NCBI GenBank assembly: GCA_016182965.1
Contig: JACPFM010000136.1
Coordinates: 28,915 to 92,914, forward strand
Reading direction: 5' to 3'
Source of the DNA: Deltaproteobacteria bacterium
GTDB lineage: Bacteria; Myxococcota_A; Polyangia; Polyangiales; JADJMO01
Length of the DNA stretch: 64,000 nucleotides
The notes under the pieces were generated by a model. The model worked only from the letters and a program-made list of their open reading frames with translations, made no database searches and was not told where the DNA came from. How positions within the stretch are numbered: position 1 is the first letter of the stretch; each line of letters opens with the position of its first letter. Shown here piece by piece: positions 1-8,330 of this stretch. Made by a program: the position numbers and the translations under genes.

Positions 1-2
1 AG

Positions 3-347
3 ATCCTCGGCCACAGCGAGGTCGGCTCCGACGGCAACCTCGTGATCGAGGTCTTCCCCAAGTGGGGCACCGACGTGACCATCTGCGCCGCCGTCGTCCC
101 CGGCGAGGGCAAGCCCTCGGTTAGCTACGGCAAGGCGAAGGGGAAGTTCCACGCCGAGGCCGAGGGCGAGGTCACCTTCAACGACGTGACGATCGACCTC
201 GCGCCCGGCAAGCCGCACGTCTTCCCGAAAGACGCCTCCGACGTGCCGCCCTCCAAGATGCCGTCGAGCATGGCGTCCGCGGCGCCCTCGGCCGCGGCGT
301 CGGCCGCCCCCTCGGCGAAGACCGCACCGCCGGCGAAGAAGCCCTAG
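3..347 (+). CDS. Partial hypothetical protein (3' end only) with Ala/Pro/Ser tail
   Basis: The reading frame is open from the left edge of the window, so the true start lies upstream and only the last 114 residues or so are visible. They hold a mixed polar segment (around ILGHSEVGSDGNLVIEV) followed by a low-complexity tail of repeated A-S-A-A-P-S units ending in PPAKKP. Such a tail is typical of an exported or cell-envelope linker, but no signal peptide or domain can be judged from a fragment. The stop at 345-347 lies only three bases before the ATG of the next gene, so the two are probably co-transcribed. Function unknown. Confidence 0.55.
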   Translation: MLGHSEVGSDGNLVIEVFPKWGTDVTICAAVVPGEGKPSVSYGKAKGKFHAEAEGEVTFNDVTIDLAPGKPHVFPKDASDVPPSKMPSSMASAAPSAAASAAPSAKTAPPAKKP

Positions 348-350
348 CGC

Positions 351-740
351 ATGGAGAGCGCGCTGCTCGCGGCACGACGCGCCGGCGCCCGCCTGCTGAT
401 CGGCGGGGTGGCGCTGCTCGTCGCGGGGCTGATCATCCTCGTGGTCGCCGACCAGCGCACGGGCGGCGCCGTCACGCACCCGGACATCTCCGCGGAGGGG
501 CGCCGCGCATCTTTCCTCGCCGGCTTCCCAGCCACCCTCGGGTACGTGCTCGCCGCGCTCGGCGTCTACAAGCTGCTCGCCGGGCGCGGTCCGGGCCACG
601 CCTCGAAGTCGAAGCTGGTCCTCGTCGGTCGCGCGCTCTTCGGCATCTTGGCCGCGGCGGTGTTCTTCGCGGGCGCGTTCTGGATCGTGATGGCGATTCG
701 CGATCCTTCAGTGCCCATCCCACGCACCCCGACGCCGTAG
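351..740 (+). CDS. Small hypothetical integral membrane protein
   Basis: This is a 129-residue protein with about three hydrophobic segments: residues ~18-34 (LLIGGVALLVAGLIILV), ~58-72 and ~88-112. Basic residues lie before the first segment and between the later ones, as in a short polytopic inner-membrane protein. It begins three bases after the preceding stop codon, which suggests translational coupling. Its last 33 bases (708-740) overlap the 3' end of the convergent cysN gene. I do not recognise a family, and no enzymatic motif is visible. Confidence 0.6.
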   Translation: MESALLAARRAGARLLIGGVALLVAGLIILVVADQRTGGAVTHPDISAEGRRASFLAGFPATLGYVLAALGVYKLLAGRGPGHASKSKLVLVGRALFGILAAAVFFAGAFWIVMAIRDPSVPIPRTPTP

Positions 741-2414
741 CGCCTCGAGCAGGCACGCGGCGAGGCGTTCGCGCTCTTCGGCCGGATCGAGCGGCACGTC
801 GGTCCACTCTGCGTCGCCGACCCGCAGCCGGGCGCGCGGCGCGCCTCGCTCTGCCGCGATCGCGACGAGCCCGCCGGCCGCGCACGCGAGCAGCGCCCCC
901 TCGGTCACGAGGGGGCTGGCCGGCAGCGCGAACGCGACCCGGCCGACATCGAACAGCTGTCGTTCGAGCACCCACGCGAGGGCGCGCGCGTCTTCGAGCG
1001 ACGGGAGCGCCACGGTGACCGCGGCACCGCTCTGCCCGAGGCGGGCGCGTCGCTCCGCGGCGCTGACCTGCGTGCGCTCGCCGCCCGGTGCGAGCGCGGG
1101 CGCCGGCGCGTCGACGATCATGCCCGCGGCCACCGTGTCGTTGGTGATCGAGTCGATGAGGACGAACGCGCCGGAGCCGCGGTTCTTCGCGTAGGCGTCG
1201 TGGAAGATCGGCCGCTGCGTGCGCACCGCGATGCGGCCGATGTCGTTGAGCGCGAGCGTCGTCGCCGGGCGCGGCTCGAGGGTCTCCGGATCGGTGATCG
1301 CGCGCACCTGCTCGACGCGCGCGCGGACCATCTGCGTCGTGTGCTTGAGCAGGTACGAGCGCTCCGGATCGAGCGGGCGCTCGCTCATCCACACCACCAT
1401 CGCCTCGAACGCCGCGTCGACACGGGGCAGGTCGTGCGGGTGGGCGAGCATGTCGCCGCGGCTGACGTCGATCTCGTCGGCGAGGCGCAGCGACACGCTC
1501 ATCGGCGCGAACGCCTCGTCGCGCGGACCCTCCCAGGTGTCGATGGAGACGACCCTGGTCCGCTTGTTCGACGGCAGCGCCACCACCTCGTCGCCCACGC
1601 GCACGACGCCGGAGGCGATCTGCCCGGCGAAGCCGCGGTAGGTGAGGTCGGGGCGGATCACGTACTGTACCGGGTAGCGCAGGTCGTCGAGGTTGCGGTC
1701 GGCCGAGATGGGGAGCGTCTCGAGCAGCTCGAGGAGCGTGCCGCCCGTCCACCACGGCATCGACTCGCTCGGGTGCACGACGTTGTCGCCGCGCAGCGCG
1801 CTGATCGGCACGAAGTGCACGTCCTTGAACGCGAGCCGCTCCGCGAACGCCCCGAGCTCGGCCCGGATGGCCTCGAAGACGTCCTGCGACCAGTCGCGGA
1901 GGTCCATCTTGTTCACGCCGACGACGAGGTGCGGGATCCCGAGCAGCGAGGCGATGTACGCGTGCCGCCGCGACTGCGGAAGGATGCCGAGCCGCGCGTC
2001 GATCAGGATGATCGCCACGTTCGCGGTCGACGCGCCGGTCGCCATGTTGCGCGTGTACTGCACGTGGCCCGGCGTGTCCGCGATGATGAACTTCCGCTTG
2101 CTCGTCGAGAAGTAGCGGTACGCGACGTCGATGGTGATGCCCTGCTCACGCTCGGCCTTCAGCCCGTCGGTGAACAGCGAGAAGTCGATCTCGCTCTCGG
2201 CCGCGGCGCCGCGCGTCGCGCCCTTGATCGACGCGCGCTTCACCGCCTCGAGCTGATCTTCGTAGAGGCCGTGCGTGTCGTGCAGCAGCCGGCCGATGAG
2301 GGTGCTCTTGCCGTCGTCGACCGAGCCGACGGCGACGAACCGCAGCAGCTCCTTCTCCTCGTGCTGCCGGAGGTAGCCCTCGATGTCGCGCTCGATGAGG
2401 TCGGTGTCGATCAT
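708..2414 (-). CDS. cysN: Sulfate adenylyltransferase large (GTPase) subunit CysN with a degenerate APS-kinase-like tail
   Basis: CysN is the regulatory GTPase of ATP sulfurylase; GTP hydrolysis drives CysD-catalysed formation of adenosine 5'-phosphosulfate from ATP and sulfate in the cytoplasm. The 568-residue protein has the G1 loop GSVDDGKST at residues 30-38, G3 DTPGH at 113-117 and G4 NKMD at 168-171, followed by EF-Tu-like beta-barrel domains to about residue 450. Residues ~454-568 align by eye with the start of an APS kinase domain as in CysNC/NodQ (R-x-GQxGAAV...LERQLFDVGRV...), but the expected P-loop GLSGxGKST is replaced by ALPSLEDAR. It lies downstream of cysD in the same direction, separated by about 200 bp of heptad repeats that reach almost to its ATG; I see no Shine-Dalgarno sequence. 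The CysN call is secure; the vestigial-kinase reading is inference. Confidence 0.95.
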   Translation of the reverse strand: MIDTDLIERDIEGYLRQHEEKELLRFVAVGSVDDGKSTLIGRLLHDTHGLYEDQLEAVKRASIKGATRGAAAESEIDFSLFTDGLKAEREQGITIDVAYRYFSTSKRKFIIADTPGHVQYTRNMATGASTANVAIILIDARLGILPQSRRHAYIASLLGIPHLVVGVNKMDLRDWSQDVFEAIRAELGAFAERLAFKDVHFVPISALRGDNVVHPSESMPWWTGGTLLELLETLPISADRNLDDLRYPVQYVIRPDLTYRGFAGQIASGVVRVGDEVVALPSNKRTRVVSIDTWEGPRDEAFAPMSVSLRLADEIDVSRGDMLAHPHDLPRVDAAFEAMVVWMSERPLDPERSYLLKHTTQMVRARVEQVRAITDPETLEPRPATTLALNDIGRIAVRTQRPIFHDAYAKNRGSGAFVLIDSITNDTVAAGMIVDAPAPALAPGGERTQVSAAERRARLGQSGAAVTVALPSLEDARALAWVLERQLFDVGRVAFALPASPLVTEGALLACAAGGLVAIAAERGAPRARLRVGDAEWTDVPLDPAEERERLAACLLEALRRRGAWDGH

Positions 2415-2418
2415 GGGG

Positions 2419-2511
2419 AGTCGTCAGTCGTCAGTCGGCAGTCGTCAGTCGTCAGTCGTCAGTCAGTCGTCAGTCGTCAGTCGTCAGTCGTCAGTCGTCA
2501 GTCGTCAGTCG
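2419..2511. repeat. Heptad tandem repeat (GTCAGTC)n between cysD and cysN
   Basis: About 93 bp are built from a 7-bp unit that reads GTCAGTC on the plus strand, with one GGC variant and one shortened unit. The array ends about five bases from the cysN start codon. On the minus strand, which is the transcribed strand of cysD-cysN, the unit is GACTGAC. Because 7 is not a multiple of 3, this places TGA stops in all three frames. Units of the same family occur in the opposite orientation at 2581-2613 and again at 61579-61711. Confidence 0.85.
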
Positions 2512-2580
2512 CGGCCGGCGCAGAGCTCGGCTTCTCTGCGGCGACAGCGCCTGGGCGCACACGGCGGAGAGTCGTCGTCC

Positions 2581-2613
2581 GGCTGACGGCTGACGACTGA
2601 CGACTGACGACTC
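2581..2613. repeat. Inverted heptad repeat (CTGACGA)n at the end of cysD
   Basis: Four to five units of the same heptad occur here in inverted orientation relative to 2419-2511, separated from them by about 70 bp. The two arrays can therefore pair as a long imperfect hairpin in a cysD-cysN transcript. The array directly abuts the cysD stop codon (2615-2617). It could act in termination, attenuation or mRNA processing between the two genes, but nothing in the sequence shows which. Confidence 0.8.
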
Positions 2614-2614
2614 A

Positions 2615-3559
2615 TCAGAAGTAGCCCTCGCGCTTCTTGGTCTCCATCGAGCCCTCCTCGTCGTGATCGATGAGGCGGCCCTGCCGCTCGCTGTGCGTCG
2701 CCAGGAGCATCTCGCGGATGATCTCGGGGAGGGTCGTGGCGTTGGAGCGGATCGCGCCCGACAGCGGGTAGCACCCGAGCGTGCGGAAACGCACGACCTC
2801 CGTGCGCGGGACCTCGCCGGGGCGCAGGCGCATGCGGTCGTCGTCGACCATGATCAGCGCCCCGTCGCGCTCGACCACCGGGCGCGGCGCGGCGAAGTAC
2901 AGCGGCACGATCGGGATGTTCTCGAGCCACACGTACTGCCACACGTCGAGCTCGGTCCAGTTCGACAGCGGGAACGCGCGGATCGACTCGCCCTTCTTGA
3001 TGCGCCCGTTGTAGAGGCTCCACAGCTCCGGGCGCTGGTTCTTCGGGTCCCACTGGCCATGCGCGTCGCGGAACGAGTAGATGCGCTCCTTCGCGCGCGA
3101 CTTCTCCTCGTCGCGCCGCGCGCCGCCGAACGCAGCGTCGAACCCGTGCACGCGCAGCGCATCGAGCAACGCGTGCGTCTTCATGACGGTCGTGTAGCGG
3201 TTGGAGCCCTGATCGAACGGGTTGATCCCCTCGGCGAGGGCGCGCTCGTTCTTGTGCACGATGAGCCGGGCGCCGATCTGCTTCGTCCACGCCTCGCGGT
3301 GCTCGTACATCGCGCGGAACTTCCACGTGGTGTCGACGTGCAGCAGCGGGAACGGCAGCGGCCCCGGCGCGAACGCCTTCTGCGCGAGGCGCACCATCAC
3401 GCTCGAGTCCTTGCCGATCGAGTACAGCATCACCGGTCGATCGAACTCGGCGGCGACCTCGCGAAGGATGTGGATGCTCTCGGCCTCGAGCTGCCGGAGG
3501 TGCGTGAGTCGCCGCGGATCGCGGCGCGGATCGAGCGCGCTGTCGGACGGGATCGGCAC
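2615..3559 (-). CDS. cysD: Sulfate adenylyltransferase small subunit CysD
   Basis: CysD is the catalytic subunit of heterodimeric ATP sulfurylase, making APS from ATP and sulfate. The 314-residue product has the usual family length. It shows the PP-loop-type ATP-binding motif SIGKDSS at residues 47-53, the conserved segment AFGGARRDEEKSRAKER, the NWTELDVWQY segment and the family-typical end KREGYF. The start chosen is GTG at 3559; the protein then opens in the family manner (LTHLRQLEAESIHILREVAAE). It precedes cysN in the same direction and the pair forms one functional unit, but the 200-bp repeat-filled gap between them is unusual for this operon. Confidence 0.96.
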   Translation of the reverse strand: MPIPSDSALDPRRDPRRLTHLRQLEAESIHILREVAAEFDRPVMLYSIGKDSSVMVRLAQKAFAPGPLPFPLLHVDTTWKFRAMYEHREAWTKQIGARLIVHKNERALAEGINPFDQGSNRYTTVMKTHALLDALRVHGFDAAFGGARRDEEKSRAKERIYSFRDAHGQWDPKNQRPELWSLYNGRIKKGESIRAFPLSNWTELDVWQYVWLENIPIVPLYFAAPRPVVERDGALIMVDDDRMRLRPGEVPRTEVVRFRTLGCYPLSGAIRSNATTLPEIIREMLLATHSERQGRLIDHDEEGSMETKKREGYF

Positions 3560-3723
3560 GGGCTTCGCTGCCAGCCTACCCCGGGTTCCTTCGCTACGCT
3601 AGAGGACCGTCCGTTTTCGCAGAATGTTCTTTGAGTATCGCGGCGCCGGCTGCCATGGCCGAGCTCGCTCCTCACCTCCAGAGGTGCCGCTCCGATCGCG
3701 AGCGCAGGGCGTACGCTGTCGGG

Positions 3724-4314
3724 ATGCGCTGGCAGGTGCTCGGAGGTCTGGGGATCGTTGCGCCGCTGCTCGCGTTCGCGTGGTCGACGGTGGCGGCGGC
3801 GCCGTCATCGGCGAGCGCTGTCGGTTCCGGAGCTTCCGGCGGGGCGGCCGCGGCGAAGGCGCCGACGCTCGTGAGCGCGCTCGATCACCTGAAGAAGGCC
3901 AAGGCGAAGCTCGAGTCGGCGCCCGACGATCCGGAGGGTGATCGCGCGCAGGCGCTGCTCGCGACCGACCGGGCCATAGTTGCGGTCGAGCGGGCGCTCG
4001 GCGTCGCGCCACCCGGGCCGGTGAACGCGTCGGGGAAGGGCCTCGACGGCGCGACGATCGCGGCGACGTTCGCGCCGCAGAAGGGCATCCTCGAGAAGAT
4101 CTGCTTCAAGCCCTATTCGGGCGGCGGATCGGCCAGCGTGAAGATCGAGATCATGGTCGGGGCGAGCGGCGTGGTGGTGGACGCCACGCTCGCGGAGCAG
4201 AAGGGCGGCGACGCGCGCGTCGGACGTTGCCTGCTCGGTCAGGCGTGGTGGTGGCGTTTCCCGGCGTCGGCCGGCGCCTCGCACGCGGTCGTGCCGTTCG
4301 CGTTCACGAAGTGA
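3724..4314 (+). CDS. Exported protein with AgmX/PglI-like C-terminal domain
   Basis: The 196-residue product starts at ATG 3724, which gives a clear signal peptide (MRWQVLGGLGIVAPLLAF...). Upstream in-frame codons would bury it. After an Ala/Ser-rich linker comes a short helical segment (LVSALDHLKKAKAKLES) and then a C-terminal domain of about 90 residues. In that domain the pattern VKIEIMVGASGVVVDATL, ...GRCLLGQAWWWRFP... and VVPFAF matches the AgmX/PglI-type domain common in myxobacteria, found in gliding and TonB-like envelope proteins. The role is unknown. It is divergent from cysD, with about 165 bp between them that should carry both promoters. Confidence 0.7.
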   Translation: MRWQVLGGLGIVAPLLAFAWSTVAAAPSSASAVGSGASGGAAAAKAPTLVSALDHLKKAKAKLESAPDDPEGDRAQALLATDRAIVAVERALGVAPPGPVNASGKGLDGATIAATFAPQKGILEKICFKPYSGGGSASVKIEIMVGASGVVVDATLAEQKGGDARVGRCLLGQAWWWRFPASAGASHAVVPFAFTK

Positions 4315-4442
4315 CGCGTGCGCGACGCCAGCGCGACGACTGCGGCGCGCGAGCGCGACGGTGCTCGATGGCTCGAGATCGCCGTGCTCTCTTGAACGCA
4401 CGCGCAGTCGCGCAGCCCCGATCGGTGCGCTACGACGAGTGA

Positions 4443-4919
4443 ATGGCATCGCGGGCGGTCGGGACGACGAGGGACAGCGGAGCGCCCGGCGCACCCGAGA
4501 GCGTCCGTCGCGCGCCGCGCGCGGACTCGCTGCCACCGCGCGCGGAGTCGCTGCCACCGCGCGCGAAGTCGCTGCCACCGCGCGATCCACGCGTCACCCC
4601 GGCGACGTGGCGCGCCCTCGAGCGGTACGGCGAGGCGCTGGCGTCGTTCGAGGGCGCGCTGGCCGATCGGACGGGACTCGGCCGTATCGACGCGCGCTAC
4701 GCCGACCTCGCCGCCGCTGCCGAGCAGGTCGTCCGCGCGCTGCTCGCCGATCGGAGCAAGAGCAGCGTGCGGTGGATGCCTGCCGCTCTCGACGCGGGAC
4801 TCGAGGCGTACGCGCTGGAGGCGCGCTCACCGGGCGAGCGCCCGGAGGACGACATCGCGTTCGCCGAGCACGCCCTGCGCGCCGCACGTTCGCTCGCTCG
4901 ACCGGGCCCGCACGGCTGA
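4443..4919 (+). CDS. Hypothetical protein with SLPPR repeats
   Basis: A 158-residue protein from ATG 4443. Residues ~27-47 hold three copies of a seven-residue unit (xSLPPRA), encoded by a 21-bp tandem DNA repeat at about 4519-4585. The remainder is predicted helical and rich in Ala, Leu and Glu, with no recognised motif. There is no signal peptide or membrane segment. It could be a small cytoplasmic helical protein. An antisense frame is also open here because of the GC bias, so coding is likely but not certain. Confidence 0.5.
   Translation: MASRAVGTTRDSGAPGAPESVRRAPRADSLPPRAESLPPRAKSLPPRDPRVTPATWRALERYGEALASFEGALADRTGLGRIDARYADLAAAAEQVVRALLADRSKSSVRWMPAALDAGLEAYALEARSPGERPEDDIAFAEHALRAARSLARPGPHG
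4519..4585. repeat. 21-bp tandem repeat, three copies
   Basis: Three near-identical 21-bp units (core TCGCTGCCACCGCGCGCG) differ at one or two positions each. The unit length is a multiple of three, so copy-number change keeps the host reading frame. Confidence 0.75.
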
Positions 4920-4998
4920 CGAAGCGGACTCTCTGTTGCAGAGTCGGGTCCCTTCGACCGCGTTGACAGCAGTAGCGGTCGACTCGATTCTTCTTTTC

Positions 4999-6177
4999 GT
5001 GGGGGTCAGCGTCGGCGTGGGCAGCAGCACGCTGCACGCCAGCCGTGAGGCTGGGCGCGAGGCGGCGCGCCGCGCGGTGGAGCGCTTGTCGGGGGCCCCG
5101 GCCCTCGTGCTGGTCTTCGCCACCGTCGGCTTCGATCAGCGCGAGCTGCTGCGCGGCATCGTCGACGTCACGGGCGCGGCGCCGCTCGCCGGCTGCTCCG
5201 GCACCGGCATCATCACCCACGCGGGCTCCGACGAGTCGGCGTTCTGCGTCGCGGTCATGGCGCTCTCGTCCGACGGCGTGCACGTGCGCACGGCGGTCGG
5301 CCGCGAGGTCTCGCACGACGTGCGCGGCGCCGCCGAGGCGATCGCCGCCGCGGTGCGCGCGACGCCCGACCCGCGCGTCATCCTCCTCTTCCCCGACGGC
5401 CTCAAGGCGAACGCGTCGGCGCTGCTCTCGGCGATCGACGCGCGGCTGCCGGCACCGCTGCCGATCCTCGGCGGGTCGGCCGGCGAGGTGATGCGGTTCG
5501 ATCGGACCTACCAGTACCACGACGGCGAGGTGCTCGAGGACGCGGTGGTCGGCGCCGTCCTCGGCGGACCGATCGACCTCGATCTCGAGGTGACCCACGG
5601 CTGCACCTTGCTCGGGCTCGTGCACGAGGTCACCAACGCCGACGACGGCCTCGTCCGCGAGATCGACGGGCGTCCGGCTTGGGACGTGATGAAGGAGTAC
5701 GTCACCGATCCGTCGAAGGGGCTGAGCTCCCCCGACCAGCCGTACCTGTGCATGGCGCAGCCCCTGCCGGGGCCCTCCGGCGGCGAGGGCGAGCACCTGA
5801 TCCGCGTCCCGCTCGGCCTCGACGAGAGCACCGGTGCGCTGTTCTTTCCGGGCGGCCTCGCGCGCGGCGACGAGCTGACCATGGCCCGCCGCGACGCCGA
5901 GAAGATCGCGCGCAACGCGACGGAGGCCGCGCACCGCCTCCGCGCGCGACACCCAGACCGCGCGCCGGCGTTGGTCCTGCAGTTCGACTGCGCGGGGCGC
6001 GGGGCGTCGCTCTATGGCCCCAACGTCACCTCGCAGCTGATCCAGCCGGTGCAGCAGGTCCTCGGCAAGGACGTGCCGTGGATCGGGTTCCATTCGTACG
6101 GCGAGCTCGCGCCGCTGCGCGGTCGCAACCACTTCCACCAATACACCATGGCGCTGTGCGCGCTCTATCACCGATGA
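4999..6177 (+). CDS. FIST domain (FIST N + FIST C) sensory protein
   Basis: FIST proteins are signal-transduction sensors thought to bind small ligands such as amino acids. This product of about 392 residues starts with the typical strand VGVSVGVGSSTLHASREAG and continues with ALVLVFATVGF, the LAGCSGTGII segment and LPILGGSAGE. The C-terminal FIST_C part ends with VPWIGFHSYGELAPLRGRNHFHQYTMALCALYHR (split here as a description, positions ~358-392). The GTG at 4999 is preferred because the longer frame opens with TTG 4936 and adds residues unlike the family. It lies 13 bp upstream of a hybrid histidine kinase, so the two probably act as sensor and kinase. Confidence 0.88.
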   Translation: MGVSVGVGSSTLHASREAGREAARRAVERLSGAPALVLVFATVGFDQRELLRGIVDVTGAAPLAGCSGTGIITHAGSDESAFCVAVMALSSDGVHVRTAVGREVSHDVRGAAEAIAAAVRATPDPRVILLFPDGLKANASALLSAIDARLPAPLPILGGSAGEVMRFDRTYQYHDGEVLEDAVVGAVLGGPIDLDLEVTHGCTLLGLVHEVTNADDGLVREIDGRPAWDVMKEYVTDPSKGLSSPDQPYLCMAQPLPGPSGGEGEHLIRVPLGLDESTGALFFPGGLARGDELTMARRDAEKIARNATEAAHRLRARHPDRAPALVLQFDCAGRGASLYGPNVTSQLIQPVQQVLGKDVPWIGFHSYGELAPLRGRNHFHQYTMALCALYHR

Positions 6178-6190
6178 GCAGGGGGCAGCC

Positions 6191-8296
6191 GTGACCGGCG
6201 GGCGAGACGAGCTCGATCGCGCGCGTCGTCAGGCCGAGGCCCTCGCCGAGCAGGTGAAGCTGCTGCTCAAGACCGAGCAGCGGCTCTCGGCTACGCAGCG
6301 CGCGCTCGAAGAGCAGGTCCGCCGCATCGAGATCGTCAACGAGCTGTCGCTCTCGACCGCGCGCTCCGGCGACGCCGCGCACGTGCTCGACCGCGCGCTC
6401 GCCTCCCTGCTCACCGCGTTCCCCCACGAGCTGGCGGTGGCGTTCGTGCGCGGCGACGCGGGGCTCTCGCCCACCGCCGCGCGCGACAGCGCCGGTCCAA
6501 CGAGCATCGTGAACGCGGCGCCGGCGGTGTCGCCCGATCTCGTGCCGTCCGCGCCGCTCACCGCCGACGACTCGGGCGCCTGGCTCGCCGCCGTCGACCG
6601 CAGCCTCGGCACCGCCACCATCGATCCGCGCGCGCCGCGGCGCGTCCTGGTGCTCCCGATCGGCGACGGCGCAGCGGTCCTCGTCGCGTGCACGCTCGGC
6701 GCGCCTCCGTCGCACGCCCGTCCGCTGCCCGGCGACGAAGACCGACCGTTCCTCGAGCTGCTCGCCCGGCACATGTCGGTGGCGCTCGAGGCCGTCGTGC
6801 TGCGGCGCCGCACGCTCGAGAGCGAGACGCTCTTCCAGACCGGCTTCGCGCACGCGTCGACGGGCATGTGCATCGTCGGGTTCGACGGGCGGTTGAAGCG
6901 CGCGAACGCGGCGCTCTGCAACATGCTCGGCTACGGCGACGAAGAGCTGATCGGTCTGCCGGTCGCGGCGATCACCCACCCCGTCGACCGCGAGCGCAGC
7001 GAGGAGGTCATGCGCCGGCGCGACCCCGAGCCGGCGCACCTCGAGCTCGAGAAGCGCTGCCTGCGCAAGGACGGCACCAGCTTCTGGGCGCGCGTCGCCG
7101 CGAGCCGCGTCGATCCGACGCCGCACCGTGAAGGATACTGGTTCGCGCAGATCACCGACGTCACCGCGCGTCGCACGCTCGAAGAGACCGAGCGCATGGC
7201 GATCGTGGGCCGCCTCGCGGCGGGCGTCGCGCACGAGATCAACAACCCGCTGACGTACGTGCTCTTCGAGCTCGAGTCGCTCGAGCGCGCCGGGCTGCGG
7301 GAGCGCGCCGCGCGATCGGTGGAGAACGCGCTCGCCGGCAGCAAGCGCATCGCGCGCATCGTCCGCGATCTGAAGACGTTCGCCCGCCACGGCGACGACG
7401 ATACGGTCGAGGCCGTCGACCTCTCGCGCGTGATCGAGGTGGTGCTCGCGATGTGCAACGCCGAGATTCGGCACCGCGCGCACGTCGAGCTCGAGCTCGA
7501 GCCGGGCACGTTCGTGCGCGCGACCGAGGCGCGCATCGCGCAGGTGCTGCTCAACCTCGTGATCAACGCGGCGCACGCGATCGGCGACGGCGACGTCAAG
7601 CGCGACACCATCTCCGTGCGCACGCTCGTCGACGACGCCGACGCGGTGGTCACGGTCAGCGACACCGGCGTCGGCATCCCGCCCGAGGATCAGCGGCGCA
7701 TCTTCGAGCCGTTCTTCACCACGAAGGCGCCCGGGGTCGGGTCGGGGCTCGGGCTCTCGATCTCGGCGTCGATCGTCGAGTCGTACGGCGGCTCGTTGAC
7801 CGTCGCGAGCGAGGTCGGCAAGGGCAGCACGTTCACCCTGCGCCTGCCGCGCTGGCTCGCCGCCGAGCGCGTCCAGTCGCCCATCGGGCAGCCCGCGTTC
7901 GCGCGTCCCGGCATCCGCCTGCTGCTCGTCGACGACGAGCCGATGGTCCTGCGCGCGCTGGCGATGATGCTGCAGCCCGAGTTCGACGTCGTCACGGCCG
8001 GCGGCGCCGCCGCCGCGCGCGCGGAGCTGTCGCACGACGCCCGGTTCGACGCCGTCGTCTGCGATCTGATGATGCCCGGCGAGTCCGGGATGGAGCTCTT
8101 CGAGTGGCTCCGCGCGTCGCGGCCCGAGGTCGCCGCGCGGACGATCTTCGTCACCGGCGGTGCGTTCACCAAGCGCGCGCAGGAGCTCGTCGCGCGGGTC
8201 GAGAACCCTGTGCTCGAGAAGCCCATCGATCTCGCGAAGCTCCGCGACGCCGTCGCCAACGTCCTTCAGGGCAAGCGTCGGCGCAGCGCCTCGTAG
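6191..8296 (+). CDS. Hybrid sensor histidine kinase (coiled coil-GAF-like-PAS-HisKA-HATPase-REC)
   Basis: A 701-residue cytoplasmic kinase with no obvious membrane segment. It begins with a coiled-coil region (residues ~5-50), then a GAF-like region (~55-200) and a PAS domain (~215-330, with NAALCNMLGYGDEELIG). The HisKA H-box is VAHEINNPL with phospho-acceptor His348. The HATPase_c domain has the N box LLNLVINAAHAI, the G1 box DTGVGIPPED and the G2 box GVGSGLGLSI. A C-terminal receiver domain (from LLLVDDEP) has phospho-acceptor Asp625 in CDLMMPG. The start is GTG 6191, 13 bp after the FIST gene stop. As it lacks its own transmembrane sensor, the FIST protein is the likely input. No output regulator is next to it. 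Confidence 0.93.
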   Translation: MTGGRDELDRARRQAEALAEQVKLLLKTEQRLSATQRALEEQVRRIEIVNELSLSTARSGDAAHVLDRALASLLTAFPHELAVAFVRGDAGLSPTAARDSAGPTSIVNAAPAVSPDLVPSAPLTADDSGAWLAAVDRSLGTATIDPRAPRRVLVLPIGDGAAVLVACTLGAPPSHARPLPGDEDRPFLELLARHMSVALEAVVLRRRTLESETLFQTGFAHASTGMCIVGFDGRLKRANAALCNMLGYGDEELIGLPVAAITHPVDRERSEEVMRRRDPEPAHLELEKRCLRKDGTSFWARVAASRVDPTPHREGYWFAQITDVTARRTLEETERMAIVGRLAAGVAHEINNPLTYVLFELESLERAGLRERAARSVENALAGSKRIARIVRDLKTFARHGDDDTVEAVDLSRVIEVVLAMCNAEIRHRAHVELELEPGTFVRATEARIAQVLLNLVINAAHAIGDGDVKRDTISVRTLVDDADAVVTVSDTGVGIPPEDQRRIFEPFFTTKAPGVGSGLGLSISASIVESYGGSLTVASEVGKGSTFTLRLPRWLAAERVQSPIGQPAFARPGIRLLLVDDEPMVLRALAMMLQPEFDVVTAGGAAAARAELSHDARFDAVVCDLMMPGESGMELFEWLRASRPEVAARTIFVTGGAFTKRAQELVARVENPVLEKPIDLAKLRDAVANVLQGKRRRSAS

Positions 8297-8330
8297 TTCG
8301 ATGCGAGGGCTCAGGAGCCGTCAGGAATTC

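Noticed and set aside
2419..2511. CRISPR array
   Set aside because: The unit is only 7 bp with no unique spacers and no cas gene in the window.
1200..2600. Long open frame antisense to cysN (466 residues)
   Set aside because: It is a GC-driven shadow of cysN, with Arg/His/Val-rich low-complexity translation and no motif; the heptad array gives its VSRQSS-type end.
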